From assembly GCA_003154635.1 (NCBI GenBank), contig PMDX01000070.1:1-15322 (forward strand): a DNA stretch of 15,322 bases, in the 5' to 3' direction. This DNA is from Actinomycetota bacterium (GTDB lineage Bacteria > Actinomycetota > Geothermincolia > Fen-727 > Anoxymicrobiaceae). Shown piece after piece: positions 1-6,696 of this stretch (its first letter is position 1; every line of letters starts with the position of its first letter). The notes below the pieces were generated by a model, which was given only the letters and a program-made list of their open reading frames with translations, made no database searches and was not told where the DNA came from. Position numbers and translations under genes: made by a program.

Positions 1-118
1 CGAGGAACCCGAAGATCTCGCCCTTTGGGACGTTGAAGCTGATCTCGTTGACGGCTTTGAGCTCGCCGAAGTGTTTGCTCAAGCTTTCTACCTCTATGTC
101 GAACTGTTGTTCGTCCAT
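1..118 (-). CDS. ABC transporter ATP-binding protein, N-terminal fragment
   Basis: Only the first 39 codons lie in the window; the gene runs off the left edge. The visible protein starts MDEQQFDIEVESLSKHFGEL and continues through a stretch reading KAVNEISFNVPKGEIFGFL. This is the classic first beta-sheet of an ABC ATPase, with the aromatic A-loop region and the PKGEIFGFLG approach to the Walker A motif, which itself falls outside. By family, the protein would hydrolyse ATP at the cytoplasmic face to drive export, most likely of a DrrA/CcmA-type substrate, but the substrate cannot be told. The start is 23 nt after the MerR stop, so the two genes probably form one transcript, with the MerR protein as likely regulator of the transporter. 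Confidence 0.85.
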   Translation of the reverse strand, partial: MDEQQFDIEVESLSKHFGELKAVNEISFNVPKGEIFGFL

Positions 119-141
119 GCTCCCTGCCTGTCGTACGTTTG

Positions 142-591
142 CTACTTCAGCTTCCTGATATCGGCCTCGACGTCCTTGATTCGTTCGGTCAGTAGGCGCT
201 CGACCTCCCCCAGCCTGGATTGCCGCTCCCTGAGGAAGCTTAGCTCCGCGACGAAGATCTCGCGAATCCTGTCCAGCTTTCGTGCCTTTTCGGCCTTGCT
301 GCCCGCGGTTGCCGCCTCCTCGCGGAGCGACTGGCGCTCCTGATCGAGGTCGACGAGCTCCTTTATCTCGGAGAGCTGGTGTCCCATGAGCTCCTTAAAC
401 CTCGTGACGCGGGAGATCCGCTCGAGGTCGTCATCGGTGTAGAGGCGGTGCTTCCCCGGAGCGTGTTCGCGCTCTCCAAGCAGGCCGAGCTCCTCGTAAT
501 AGTGGAGCGTGCGGTGGGTCAGGCCGGTAATCTCGACGACCTCGCCAATCTGGTATATTTTAGGTTCTCTTGCCTTCGGCTTTTGTAGCAT
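142..591 (-). CDS. MerR family transcriptional regulator
   Basis: 149 aa. Residues about 12-80 form a MerR winged-helix domain: YQIGEVVEITGLTHRTLHYY is the helix-turn-helix and first wing, and GKHRLYTDDDLERI is the second. Residues about 85-145 are charged and heptad-like, fitting the antiparallel dimerisation coiled coil. There is no cysteine-rich metal loop and no obvious ligand domain, so the inducer is unknown. MerR proteins bind between -10 and -35 elements with long spacers and untwist the DNA on activation. The gene precedes an ABC ATPase by 23 nt, a common regulator/efflux pairing. No strong ribosome binding site precedes the ATG (AAGTAG only). An imperfect palindrome at 611-626, just upstream, is a candidate autoregulatory site. 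Confidence 0.9.
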   Translation of the reverse strand: MLQKPKAREPKIYQIGEVVEITGLTHRTLHYYEELGLLGEREHAPGKHRLYTDDDLERISRVTRFKELMGHQLSEIKELVDLDQERQSLREEAATAGSKAEKARKLDRIREIFVAELSFLRERQSRLGEVERLLTERIKDVEADIRKLK

Positions 592-610
592 CTACTTAAG
601 AAAACTGAAT

Positions 611-626
611 CTGATGTTAACGTTAG
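611..626. promoter_or_regulatory. Candidate MerR operator
   Basis: The 16-bp sequence CTGATGTTAACGTTAG is centred on GTTAAC, with 6 of 8 base pairs symmetric. It lies 20-35 bp upstream of the merR start. GTTAAC-centred palindromes are known for some MerR regulators. Assignment rests on position and symmetry only. Confidence 0.3.
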
Positions 627-645
627 GTGGAGCTTACCATAGTAG

Positions 646-867
646 TCATTCGATTTCAATTGTTCGTAGTGAAAGGCCAAGAAATACGAGCGCCCATACA
701 AAGAACAGGGCTTTTAACCAGATGGTTGCATCGGTTGTAACCGCAAAACCAATTACAAGAGCAAGGAACAACAAAGCAACAAGAAATATTAGACATACAA
801 GCACAATTGCTAGGATACTACGCCTCGTTCCGTGATTTCTTTCCAAGACTTCCCCCCGTGTACTCAT
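646..867 (-). CDS. Small two-helix membrane protein (uncertain gene)
   Basis: 73 aa if read from the ATG at 867. The protein has a short basic N-terminus (ERNHGTRRS) and then two hydrophobic segments, roughly residues 17-41 and 48-65, with a short polar turn between them. This is the layout of a small inner-membrane hairpin protein. No family is recognised. The ATG has no clear ribosome binding site. A TTG at codon 8 (position 846) is preceded by GGGGGGAAG and is an alternative start giving 66 aa. The DNA here is visibly richer in A and T than the flanking genes, which can mean recent acquisition or a non-coding stretch. It ends 54 bp before the merR start and points the same way. Function unknown. 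Confidence 0.45.
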   Translation of the reverse strand: MSTRGEVLERNHGTRRSILAIVLVCLIFLVALLFLALVIGFAVTTDATIWLKALFFVWALVFLGLSLRTIEIE

Positions 868-897
868 GGGCGCTAGGTAGTCCTAGATTAGTTAACC

Positions 898-988
898 TGA
901 AAAAAAGGGGTCAGATCTGTTTTTTCAACCCCCATCCCGTCTGACCGACTTCCCCCCTTGAAAAAACAGATCTGACCCCTTTTTTTCA
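898..988. repeat. Perfect 31-bp inverted repeat, REP/MITE-like
   Basis: The arms 898-928 and 958-988 are exact reverse complements: TG, seven A, GGGGTCAGATCTG, six T, CAA against the same read backwards. They are separated by a C-rich 29-bp spacer. Each arm contains the small self-complementary core CAGATCTG. Arms this perfect with a spacer this long do not fit an ordinary intrinsic terminator. From memory, similar GGGGTCAGATCTG elements occur in repeated copies in other bacterial genomes near IS200-like (RAYT) transposases. That link is recollection plus inference; no transposase is in this window. Confidence 0.8.
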
Positions 989-1014
989 CATTTTTTCAAC
1001 TCCACCCTGAACGT

Positions 1015-1030
1015 TCTCCCTCGAGGGAGA
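1015..1030. repeat. 16-bp perfect palindrome
   Basis: TCTCCCTCGAGGGAGA reads identically on both strands and lies 26 bp beyond the large inverted repeat. A further purine run (GGGAGGAGGA) follows. It could be a second REP-like unit or a remnant of the same insertion. A protein site is possible, but no gene start is near enough to suggest an operator. Confidence 0.6.
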
Positions 1031-1051
1031 GGGAGGAGGATCGAGTACTGC

Positions 1052-1252
1052 TCAGTGGTTTAAGTCGTCGAGAAACTCGAGGATAAGGTGATTTACGTCC
1101 CCGGACCCGCAGGCCTGATAATAGATACTCATGTCGCCGGTGAAGACGCGGCCCCTCGTGGAAGGGATTCGGGTGCGATGAGCCCAGATGCGGAACCGCG
1201 CCAGGTTTCGCAGCCACGCGGCTTCCATTCGAAGTGATTCAACAGTATTCAT
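1052..1252 (-). CDS. Doubtful small ORF
   Basis: 66 codons starting MNTVESLRMEAAWLRNLARF. The composition is rich in Arg and His, no domain is recognised and no good ribosome binding site precedes the ATG. It sits in the repeat-bearing interval and may be chance or the decayed end of an older gene. Listed so that the interval is not read as empty; I would not rely on it. Confidence 0.15.
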   Translation of the reverse strand: MNTVESLRMEAAWLRNLARFRIWAHRTRIPSTRGRVFTGDMSIYYQACGSGDVNHLILEFLDDLNH

Positions 1253-1429
1253 TCATATCCCGCTTCTCGATGCGAGTCCGGCACTGTATACCATTCTGAC
1301 ACTTTGCCTGCTTTCCCGCAGCTATCCGGCCTTCGAGAGTTGAAGGAATCGGTAGCCATATGATGAATGACATGAAACATGCCGGTTTCCTGCCGGGTAA
1401 GTTACTTTGCAGCGCAAGGAGGTCATCGG

Positions 1430-1924
1430 ATGAAGACATTGGTGGCGTACGTCTCTCAAACTGGCAACACGAAAAAAGTCGCCGAGGCGGTATACGAGGC
1501 AATCCCGGGTGAAAAAGAGATAATGGAGCTCGCCGAGGTCGTTAGCCTAGACGGCTATGACCTTGCTTTCATCGGTTTTCCGATCAACGCCTTCAGCCCC
1601 AATCCGGCCGCGAAGGAGTTCCTCGAGAAGAACTCGTCGGGGAAAAAGATCGCCATCTTCATGACTCACGGAGCACATGAAGACTCGGAAGACGTGGGAC
1701 TCTGGCTCGACAAAGCTCGCGAAGCGGCCGCCGGCGCAGAGATCGTCTCAACGTTCAACTGCCAGGGAGAAGTCGCTCAGCCCATCATCGATTTTCTGCT
1801 CAAGAGCGATGAGCCAAGGATGCAGGAATTCGGAAAGCTGGGCCCCACCACCAAGGGTCAGCCGGATGAGAGCAGGCTGGAGCGTGCGCGAGCATGGGCG
1901 CTCGAAGTGATGTCGAAGCTTTGA
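1430..1924 (+). CDS. Flavodoxin family protein
   Basis: 164 aa from the ATG at 1430, chosen because AAGGAGG lies 9 nt upstream; the reading frame is open further left, but that part has no family likeness. The N-terminus MKTLVAYVSQTGNTKKVAEA carries the FMN phosphate-binding loop SQTGNT at residues 9-14. It is followed by a strand, DLAFIGFPINAF, that would line the isoalloxazine ring, and by KKIAIFMTHGAHEDS, another flavodoxin core strand. It should be a cytoplasmic single-electron or two-electron carrier replacing ferredoxin. Its C-terminal extension (GPTTKGQPDESRLERARAWA) is typical of longer flavodoxin-fold proteins rather than classical FldA. The gene stands alone on the plus strand and converges with tatA 39 bp away. 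Its redox partner is not evident. Confidence 0.9.
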   Translation: MKTLVAYVSQTGNTKKVAEAVYEAIPGEKEIMELAEVVSLDGYDLAFIGFPINAFSPNPAAKEFLEKNSSGKKIAIFMTHGAHEDSEDVGLWLDKAREAAAGAEIVSTFNCQGEVAQPIIDFLLKSDEPRMQEFGKLGPTTKGQPDESRLERARAWALEVMSKL

Positions 1925-1963
1925 CCTCGCCTTGTTGTAACAAAACAAACGGGGTCGCGCCGG

Positions 1964-2173
1964 CTACTTCTTCTCTTCGGAAGGTCCAAGTACCATGTCC
2001 TCGAGGTGCTTCTGCACGCCCTTCTTGACATCGTTGACCTGATCTTTGGAATCTCTGAAGTTCCGCACCGACTCGCCCAGCGACTGGGCGACCTTGGGCA
2101 GGCGTGTCGGACCGAATATGAGCAGCGCGATCACCAGGATCACTACCATTTCCGTTGGCCCTAGACCAAACAT
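1964..2173 (-). CDS. tatA: Twin-arginine translocase subunit TatA/TatE
   Basis: 69 aa from the ATG at 2173, preceded by GGGAG at good spacing; an in-frame ATG at 2200 would add nine residues unlike the family. The sequence MFGLGPTEMVVILVIALLIF followed by GPTRLPK is the TatA signature: a short periplasmic N-terminus, one membrane helix, the FGP hinge, then an amphipathic helix (VAQSLGESVRNFRDSKDQV) and a charged tail. TatA oligomers form the pore that lets folded, cofactor-bearing proteins with twin-arginine signals cross the membrane. No tatC or tatB lies nearby. It follows the membrane protein gene by 87 bp, and may be part of that transcript or have its own promoter. Confidence 0.93.
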   Translation of the reverse strand: MFGLGPTEMVVILVIALLIFGPTRLPKVAQSLGESVRNFRDSKDQVNDVKKGVQKHLEDMVLGPSEEKK

Positions 2174-2260
2174 TCTCAGCTCCCAGAATCTGATGTCCAT
2201 TCTCTCTCAGAACTCGGACCATGTTATCGTTGAATTGCCCATACCGTCAATTCGTCTCGC

Positions 2261-2959
2261 TCAGGGGATGATAGCCATGGCGACGACTGCAAATGAAAAC
2301 ACCGCCATTCCCATTCCCAGAATAACGATCTTGATCGCTTTCGATTGGAACTTCGTAGACATACCGGCAAAGAAGAGCACTGACGCGAAGAGGACGGTGA
2401 GCAGGATGTAATTGTCCGCGTGATCGTCGGCCTTCTTCGCGGCGCCGGCGTCGCGCTGCGACTGCGCATGCAGCGCGTCGCTCTTCACCCGCTCCGCGTG
2501 CTTGTACTGGGGTTCGTGGAACGGGGTGCGCGGCATGTCCTTTAAACCGGCCGCCCGCTGTTCGTTCCAGACCTTCAAGGCTTCCTTGAGTACGTCGGAG
2601 AAAGTCATCGTACTGTAGAAATTCGCCAGGGCCTGGTCTCCGGATGCCAGGGCGTTCATGTAGTTGGTGAGCATCTGGATATCTATGGTCGTCAACTGGT
2701 TTGCTTTGTCAGAGTACTCCGCGGCGCTTGTCATCGCCGCGTTCGATTTGTTGTACAGCACCGACTCGCGGCTGCTCCATCTCGCGGACTGATACGCGCT
2801 TGTGGCGGACATCGTAGTTGCCAACGCAAGCAACGCGGTGGCGGCTATTTCTATCCAGTTGTGCTCGATCCGCTGGAGCAAACTATAACCGTGTTTTCGG
2901 GCTTTCCCGCTCGAGTTATCGCTCGCGCTTTCGGCCTGTTCCGCACCGTTGTCTGTCAT
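2261..2959 (-). CDS. Three-helix membrane protein, function unknown
   Basis: 232 aa. A polar N-terminus (residues 1-33) leads to a first membrane helix at about 35-54 (IEIAATALLALATTMSAT). A largely helical, charged soluble region follows at about 60-182, then two helices at about 184-200 (YILLTVLFASVLFFAGM) and 208-230. The soluble segment has long Ala/Lys/Gln-rich stretches (KHAERVKSDALHAQSQRDAG) that could form a coiled coil. The layout resembles uncharacterised DUF4337-type proteins, but I cannot confirm that. The ATG follows AGGATAAG. It starts 21 bp after the nitronate monooxygenase stop, so it is likely in the same transcript; this adjacency is the only clue to its role. Confidence 0.8.
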   Translation of the reverse strand: MTDNGAEQAESASDNSSGKARKHGYSLLQRIEHNWIEIAATALLALATTMSATSAYQSARWSSRESVLYNKSNAAMTSAAEYSDKANQLTTIDIQMLTNYMNALASGDQALANFYSTMTFSDVLKEALKVWNEQRAAGLKDMPRTPFHEPQYKHAERVKSDALHAQSQRDAGAAKKADDHADNYILLTVLFASVLFFAGMSTKFQSKAIKIVILGMGMAVFSFAVVAMAIIP

Positions 2960-2980
2960 TACATCTTATCCTCGTTTCTT

Positions 2981-3967
2981 TCAACCTGAGGCGGCATGTG
3001 ATCTTTCCAGTATTTCTTCTGCCTGCTTTACCATGCCATCAAGTAACTCCGCACAGGTCGGAACGTCGTTGATCAGACCGATCGACTGCCCAACCGCGAG
3101 TGGAGCCATATCGACGTCGCCCGTCTGCCATGCCTCCTTCGAGCGCTCACCTACCATGAACGGAAGCACGTCCTCGAAAGTGCCCTGCCCCGCCTCGACA
3201 TCCAGCACCTGCTGGGCGATCACGTTCTTCAGGCAGCGCATCTGCAGGCCAAGTGTCTTGCATATGAGCGTGGTTTCGTATTCCTGCCGGTGAGTGAGCT
3301 CCTCCTTGATCAAATCGTTGGCCAGGCAATCCTTCGTCGCGATGAAACGTGATGCCATCATCACGCCCTCTCCGCCCAGCACGAGGGCCGCCGCGAGCCC
3401 ACGCCCGTCGGCGATGCCCCCGGCGGTGATGACAGGAATTCCGACCGTCTCGCTGATGCGTGGCGTAAGCACCATGGTGGTGACATCGTCGTTGAGCGGG
3501 TGCCCGCCCTCCTCGATGCCCGCCGCTATGACGGCGTCGTAACCCACCGACTCGGCATGCCTCGCGTGGCGCACCGAGCCGAGCTTGTGGATCAGCTTTA
3601 TGTCGGACGCCTTTGCTTTTGCCACGGCCTCGGGGCCGAGCTGCCTGTCGATCGGCGTGCCGGAGATCTCGAGCGCGGTTACACCCTCCTCGCAGCATGC
3701 ATCAAAGTAGTCGCGAAGGAGGTCGGCGGTGATGCGCACGGACGGCATAAATGTGATGTTGACGCAGAAAGGATTATCGGTGAGGCGCCTGGTCTCTTTT
3801 ATCGCCAGGCGGAACTCCTCTTTTGAGTCGTAGTTGCCGGCGGTGAGATTGCCGAGCCCGCCGGCGTTGGAAATCGCCGCGCACAGTTCGGGCTTCGCAA
3901 GCCACATCATCCCGCCGCACATTACCGGATGCTTTATCCCGAGCAGCTCTGTCATCCTGGTCTTCAC
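2981..3967 (-). CDS. Nitronate monooxygenase family FMN enzyme (2-nitropropane dioxygenase-like)
   Basis: 328 aa. The start is GTG at 3967, five bases after a GGAGGT ribosome binding site; an ATG four codons in is less well placed. The TIM-barrel FMN features are clear: PVMCGGMMWLAKPELCAAIS with NAGGLGNLTAG at the N-terminus, GYDAVIAAGIEEGGHP at about 142-157 with the family's conserved His (H156), and PVITAGGIADGRGLAAALVL (about 178-197) for phosphate binding. Characterised members oxidise nitronates. Many relatives are uncharacterised flavoproteins, some acting as enoyl reductases (FabK). In an anaerobic setting an oxygenase role is doubtful, so oxidoreductase is the safer name. It lies 124 bp downstream of the SDR gene and 21 bp upstream of the membrane protein gene. 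Confidence 0.9.
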   Translation of the reverse strand: MKTRMTELLGIKHPVMCGGMMWLAKPELCAAISNAGGLGNLTAGNYDSKEEFRLAIKETRRLTDNPFCVNITFMPSVRITADLLRDYFDACCEEGVTALEISGTPIDRQLGPEAVAKAKASDIKLIHKLGSVRHARHAESVGYDAVIAAGIEEGGHPLNDDVTTMVLTPRISETVGIPVITAGGIADGRGLAAALVLGGEGVMMASRFIATKDCLANDLIKEELTHRQEYETTLICKTLGLQMRCLKNVIAQQVLDVEAGQGTFEDVLPFMVGERSKEAWQTGDVDMAPLAVGQSIGLINDVPTCAELLDGMVKQAEEILERSHAASG

Positions 3968-4091
3968 TTTGGACCTCCGTATTCTCGATGAGCGACTTCA
4001 AAGGGCCCAGATAAGAGGATACCAGCATGGTGGGCGCATGGGTAAGGCTCGTAACCAGAGGGATTGTCCCGGGGCCGTGCAACAGGACGGC

Positions 4092-4964
4092 TCAGGCCGC
4101 GCCTTTGCTCGCGGCCCACGTGAGGAACCTCTGCGCCAAGCCTTTTCGGTTCAGGTAAGCGACCAATCGGAAGTAACGCTCAGGGAACATCCGTGAGTAA
4201 CGCCAGTTATCTCTTGAAGGTTTGTTGGTAACGACGAACAGCCTGCCTTTCTCGACTGCTTCGATGGTCATGCGCGCGACGTCGTCAACCGTCACGGTGG
4301 ACGCTCTCATCCCCGTCTCGATGAGCTCAACGCGCCAGTCGAGAGCGTTATAACCGTCGGCGTCTATCACCTTGAGCGAGTTGCTCATGATGTTCGTCGA
4401 GACGACCGACGGGCAGAGAACCGTGACTCCTATATTATGCGGAGCAAGCTCCACGCGAAGTGTCTCCGACAGGGAGACGACAGCGGCTTTCGACGCACTG
4501 TAAGGAGCGAATCCCATGACCGGCACAAGCCCTGCCGTCGAGGCGGTGTTGATGATATGACCCGAGCGCTGCGCCTTTATCCTCGGAACGAACGCGTGGC
4601 AACCGTGGACGACTCCCCAGAAGTTCGTGCCCACGATTTGCCGCCAGTCTTCGATCGAAACCTCACCAACATACCCGCCCCCGCCAATTCCAGCGTTATT
4701 GACCAGGAGGCCGACCTCTCCCCACGAGTTGAAGAAGTGGTCGGCCATCGCGCATACCTGTTCGAAGTCACGGACATCGCACAAGCGCGTCTCTCCAACC
4801 CCTCCACGCTCCTCGATAATCCCCAGCGTCCCAAGCGCTCCCTCCATGTCAATATCTACGACTCCGACCCTGTATCCCTTTGCCGAAAGTGCAAGAGCGA
4901 GTGCCCTGCCGATACCCGACCCCGCCCCCGTCACTACCGCCGTCCTCGCATGCTCAAGGCTCAT
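4092..4964 (-). CDS. Short-chain dehydrogenase/reductase (SDR)
   Basis: 290 aa, classical SDR. The Rossmann motif TGAGSGIG is at residues 12-19, an acidic residue after the second strand (VVDID, D37) favours NAD(H), and NNAG is at 89-92. The catalytic set is N114, S142, Y155 and K159 (YSASK). The C-terminal 60 residues extend beyond the minimal fold, with a basic segment NRKGLAQRFLTWAASKGAA that could touch the membrane. It would oxidise or reduce an alcohol/ketone pair; the substrate is not readable. The ATG is preceded by GGGGGA. It is 92 bp downstream of the second FAD protein, so it may share the catabolic transcript and process the product of the flavoenzymes. That role is inferred from position only. 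Confidence 0.93.
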   Translation of the reverse strand: MSLEHARTAVVTGAGSGIGRALALALSAKGYRVGVVDIDMEGALGTLGIIEERGGVGETRLCDVRDFEQVCAMADHFFNSWGEVGLLVNNAGIGGGGYVGEVSIEDWRQIVGTNFWGVVHGCHAFVPRIKAQRSGHIINTASTAGLVPVMGFAPYSASKAAVVSLSETLRVELAPHNIGVTVLCPSVVSTNIMSNSLKVIDADGYNALDWRVELIETGMRASTVTVDDVARMTIEAVEKGRLFVVTNKPSRDNWRYSRMFPERYFRLVAYLNRKGLAQRFLTWAASKGAA

Positions 4965-5056
4965 GGATCCCCCATTCTCATATCAACCCAACACCATGTT
5001 TATCGGCCAGGTATCCGCGCATATAGAGTGGGATCAGATCAAGATATTGAAAGTAA

Positions 5057-6694
5057 TTATCCCTTACGACCGAAACGTGCCTTCAGCCATTCGAAATGCT
5101 CCATTTTCTCGGCTGGTATCTTTTCCGGGTCCGGCTCTTTCTCGTCTGTATACAGGCCGGTGTCGGAGACACCGTTGGGATCGAACGCCAGGGAAATCTC
5201 CTTCTGCCAGCGGTTGAAGTTCCCAGCAAGCGGGCTCATCGCGGTTCGCGTCACCGGCTCGAACGCCGCGAGCGGAACGTTGCACTGCTCGATCGCGGCA
5301 AGCGTGGTGTCGAAGCCGAGAGGTTCCAGTGACTCCAGGTGCTCGGGGTTACGCTGGTCGTACAGGTAGATGGTCTCGCAGTGGCCGAACAGGTTGTTCT
5401 CGTAAGTGATCATGTACGGGTTGTCGCTGCCGTCATCCAGGAGGCCGCCGGACTGTATATACCTCTTCTTCGCCTTTTCCATCGTGGAGCACCAGTCTGT
5501 CTGGGTCGTAAGCGCCTCGTTCCCGTCGAGGTTCGTAGCGAACATGTTGCCCGAGCGGAAGACCGTGCCGAAGATGGTGCACCGGAGCAGGTTCATGCCC
5601 ATCAGGTTTGCCGCCGGCGGGATGTTGTTAAACTTCATCGCCATCCCACCGCAGTCCCGCACTATCTGGTTGAGCATCTCCTCCTGATATTTGAGCTCAC
5701 GCTCGGTGCTGCCAACCAGGAGAATCATGAACGGGTACGCCATCGTCTTGTCGAGCAGGTCCATTATGGCGCGGTGCTTCACAAGCTTCTTGAAGAGATG
5801 CGGCATGAGGAGCAGCACAAACTCGCTCGTGACCATGCGCACGAACATGTACCCGATCTCTGCCTCCCCGATGCGGTAAGCGGCCTCGATGAAGTCCTCC
5901 TCCCTGCTGAACTGACAGTTGTAAAACAGCGAGCAGTCCGGGAGCCCGCCCGTGGAGTCGAGGATTAGACCCTCGGAGTCAATCTCATCCGGCCCCGGCC
6001 AGTTAAAAAGCTTCAGAGCAGCCTTGGTGAAGACACCGAACCCGCCGAACGCCCCGGACGTTCCCCTGACTATCCCCCTCAGGGAAGGCCCGGGCCCATC
6101 TCCGCAGAACCAGCCGGCGTCCGACCCCGGCGTCCCGAGGTGCAACATCTCGCCGTTCGGCAGCACCCACTCGACGCCCAGCAGGTTGCGGGAACTGGTG
6201 CTCATGTAGATGCTGTCGTTGCCACAGCCGTGCATCGACGTCGCCCCGGCGAGCGGCGAGCAGTGCGGCCCCGCGCCGACGATGTGCGTGTTCAGGCCAT
6301 GCTTCCAGACCTCGGCCTGGAGCTCGCCACCGCAGACGTACGGCTCGACGACCGCAATCATGTTCTTCTCGTCGATGTCGATTATCCGGTTCATCCGCCG
6401 CAGGTCTATCTGCACCACGTTGTCGTAAGTCGGGCCGTTGTGCGCACCCCAACCGGTCGACAGCGCCTTGAACTTCAACCCGTGCGCGTTGCACACGCGG
6501 ACCACTTCCTGAACCTCCTCAGCGGAGCCGGGCAGAACGACCGCGATGGGACGCTGGACCCAGAGGTCGGTGCTCATGTTCAGGAACGGCTGCCAGCAGT
6601 ATGAGTCGAGCATCGCGGGCTCGCGGCAGGCGTTCTCCTCGCCGACAGCTTCCTCGAGCGCGCGGTAGGCTTCGTCGGATATGGTCATTGCCAT
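5057..6694 (-). CDS. FAD-linked oxidase/dehydrogenase (VAO/PCMH family), second FAD subunit
   Basis: 545 aa from the ATG at 6694, chosen for the GAGGAGGAGGAG ribosome binding site that is also the coding end of the upstream gene. Residues about 46-232 form the PCMH-type FAD-binding domain: RPIAVVLPGSAEEVQEVVRV, ALSTGWGAHNG, VVQIDLRRMNRII, a Gly-rich stretch near 138-160, and GTSGAFGGFGVFTKAALKLF. The C-terminus has DPNGVSDTGLYTD near 510, comparable to the DPxxxxxxG tail of vanillyl-alcohol oxidase and 4-cresol dehydrogenase relatives. Such enzymes oxidise alcohols, hydroxy acids or p-alkylphenols and pass electrons to a partner. Here the partner is probably the Fe-S protein encoded 2 nt upstream. 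Whether the FAD is covalently attached cannot be seen. It differs clearly from the other FAD protein in the operon. Confidence 0.88.
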   Translation of the reverse strand: MAMTISDEAYRALEEAVGEENACREPAMLDSYCWQPFLNMSTDLWVQRPIAVVLPGSAEEVQEVVRVCNAHGLKFKALSTGWGAHNGPTYDNVVQIDLRRMNRIIDIDEKNMIAVVEPYVCGGELQAEVWKHGLNTHIVGAGPHCSPLAGATSMHGCGNDSIYMSTSSRNLLGVEWVLPNGEMLHLGTPGSDAGWFCGDGPGPSLRGIVRGTSGAFGGFGVFTKAALKLFNWPGPDEIDSEGLILDSTGGLPDCSLFYNCQFSREEDFIEAAYRIGEAEIGYMFVRMVTSEFVLLLMPHLFKKLVKHRAIMDLLDKTMAYPFMILLVGSTERELKYQEEMLNQIVRDCGGMAMKFNNIPPAANLMGMNLLRCTIFGTVFRSGNMFATNLDGNEALTTQTDWCSTMEKAKKRYIQSGGLLDDGSDNPYMITYENNLFGHCETIYLYDQRNPEHLESLEPLGFDTTLAAIEQCNVPLAAFEPVTRTAMSPLAGNFNRWQKEISLAFDPNGVSDTGLYTDEKEPDPEKIPAEKMEHFEWLKARFGRKG

Positions 6695-6696
6695 GT

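Larger units (their letters stand above)
868..1429. other. Gene-poor interval with repeats
   Basis: About 560 bp with no convincing gene. It contains the 31-bp inverted repeat at 898-988, the 16-bp palindrome at 1015-1030, homopolymer A/T runs and a weak minus-strand ORF at 1052-1252. No clear promoter for the downstream flavodoxin is visible: a TTGAAG (1340-1345) and TATGAT (1359-1364) are only 13 bp apart, too close for a standard sigma-70 promoter. Confidence 0.6.

Noticed and set aside
898..988. Intrinsic terminator
   Set aside because: The arms are 31 bp with a 29-bp spacer and T runs on both strands. No gene ends close by on either strand, so a repeat element fits better.
1925..1963. 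Terminator between flavodoxin and tatA
   Set aside because: TTGTTGTAACAA could fold, but the loop is only 2 nt and the stem is A/T only; no credible GC stem plus T tract is seen.
4437..5369. 310-codon plus-strand ORF opposite the SDR and FAD genes
   Set aside because: It runs antisense to two genes with clear family motifs, has no ribosome binding site and has no recognisable domain.
6003..6494. 163-codon minus-strand ORF, Arg-rich
   Set aside because: It is a shadow frame inside the 545-aa FAD protein, with composition typical of out-of-frame GC-rich DNA and no motif.
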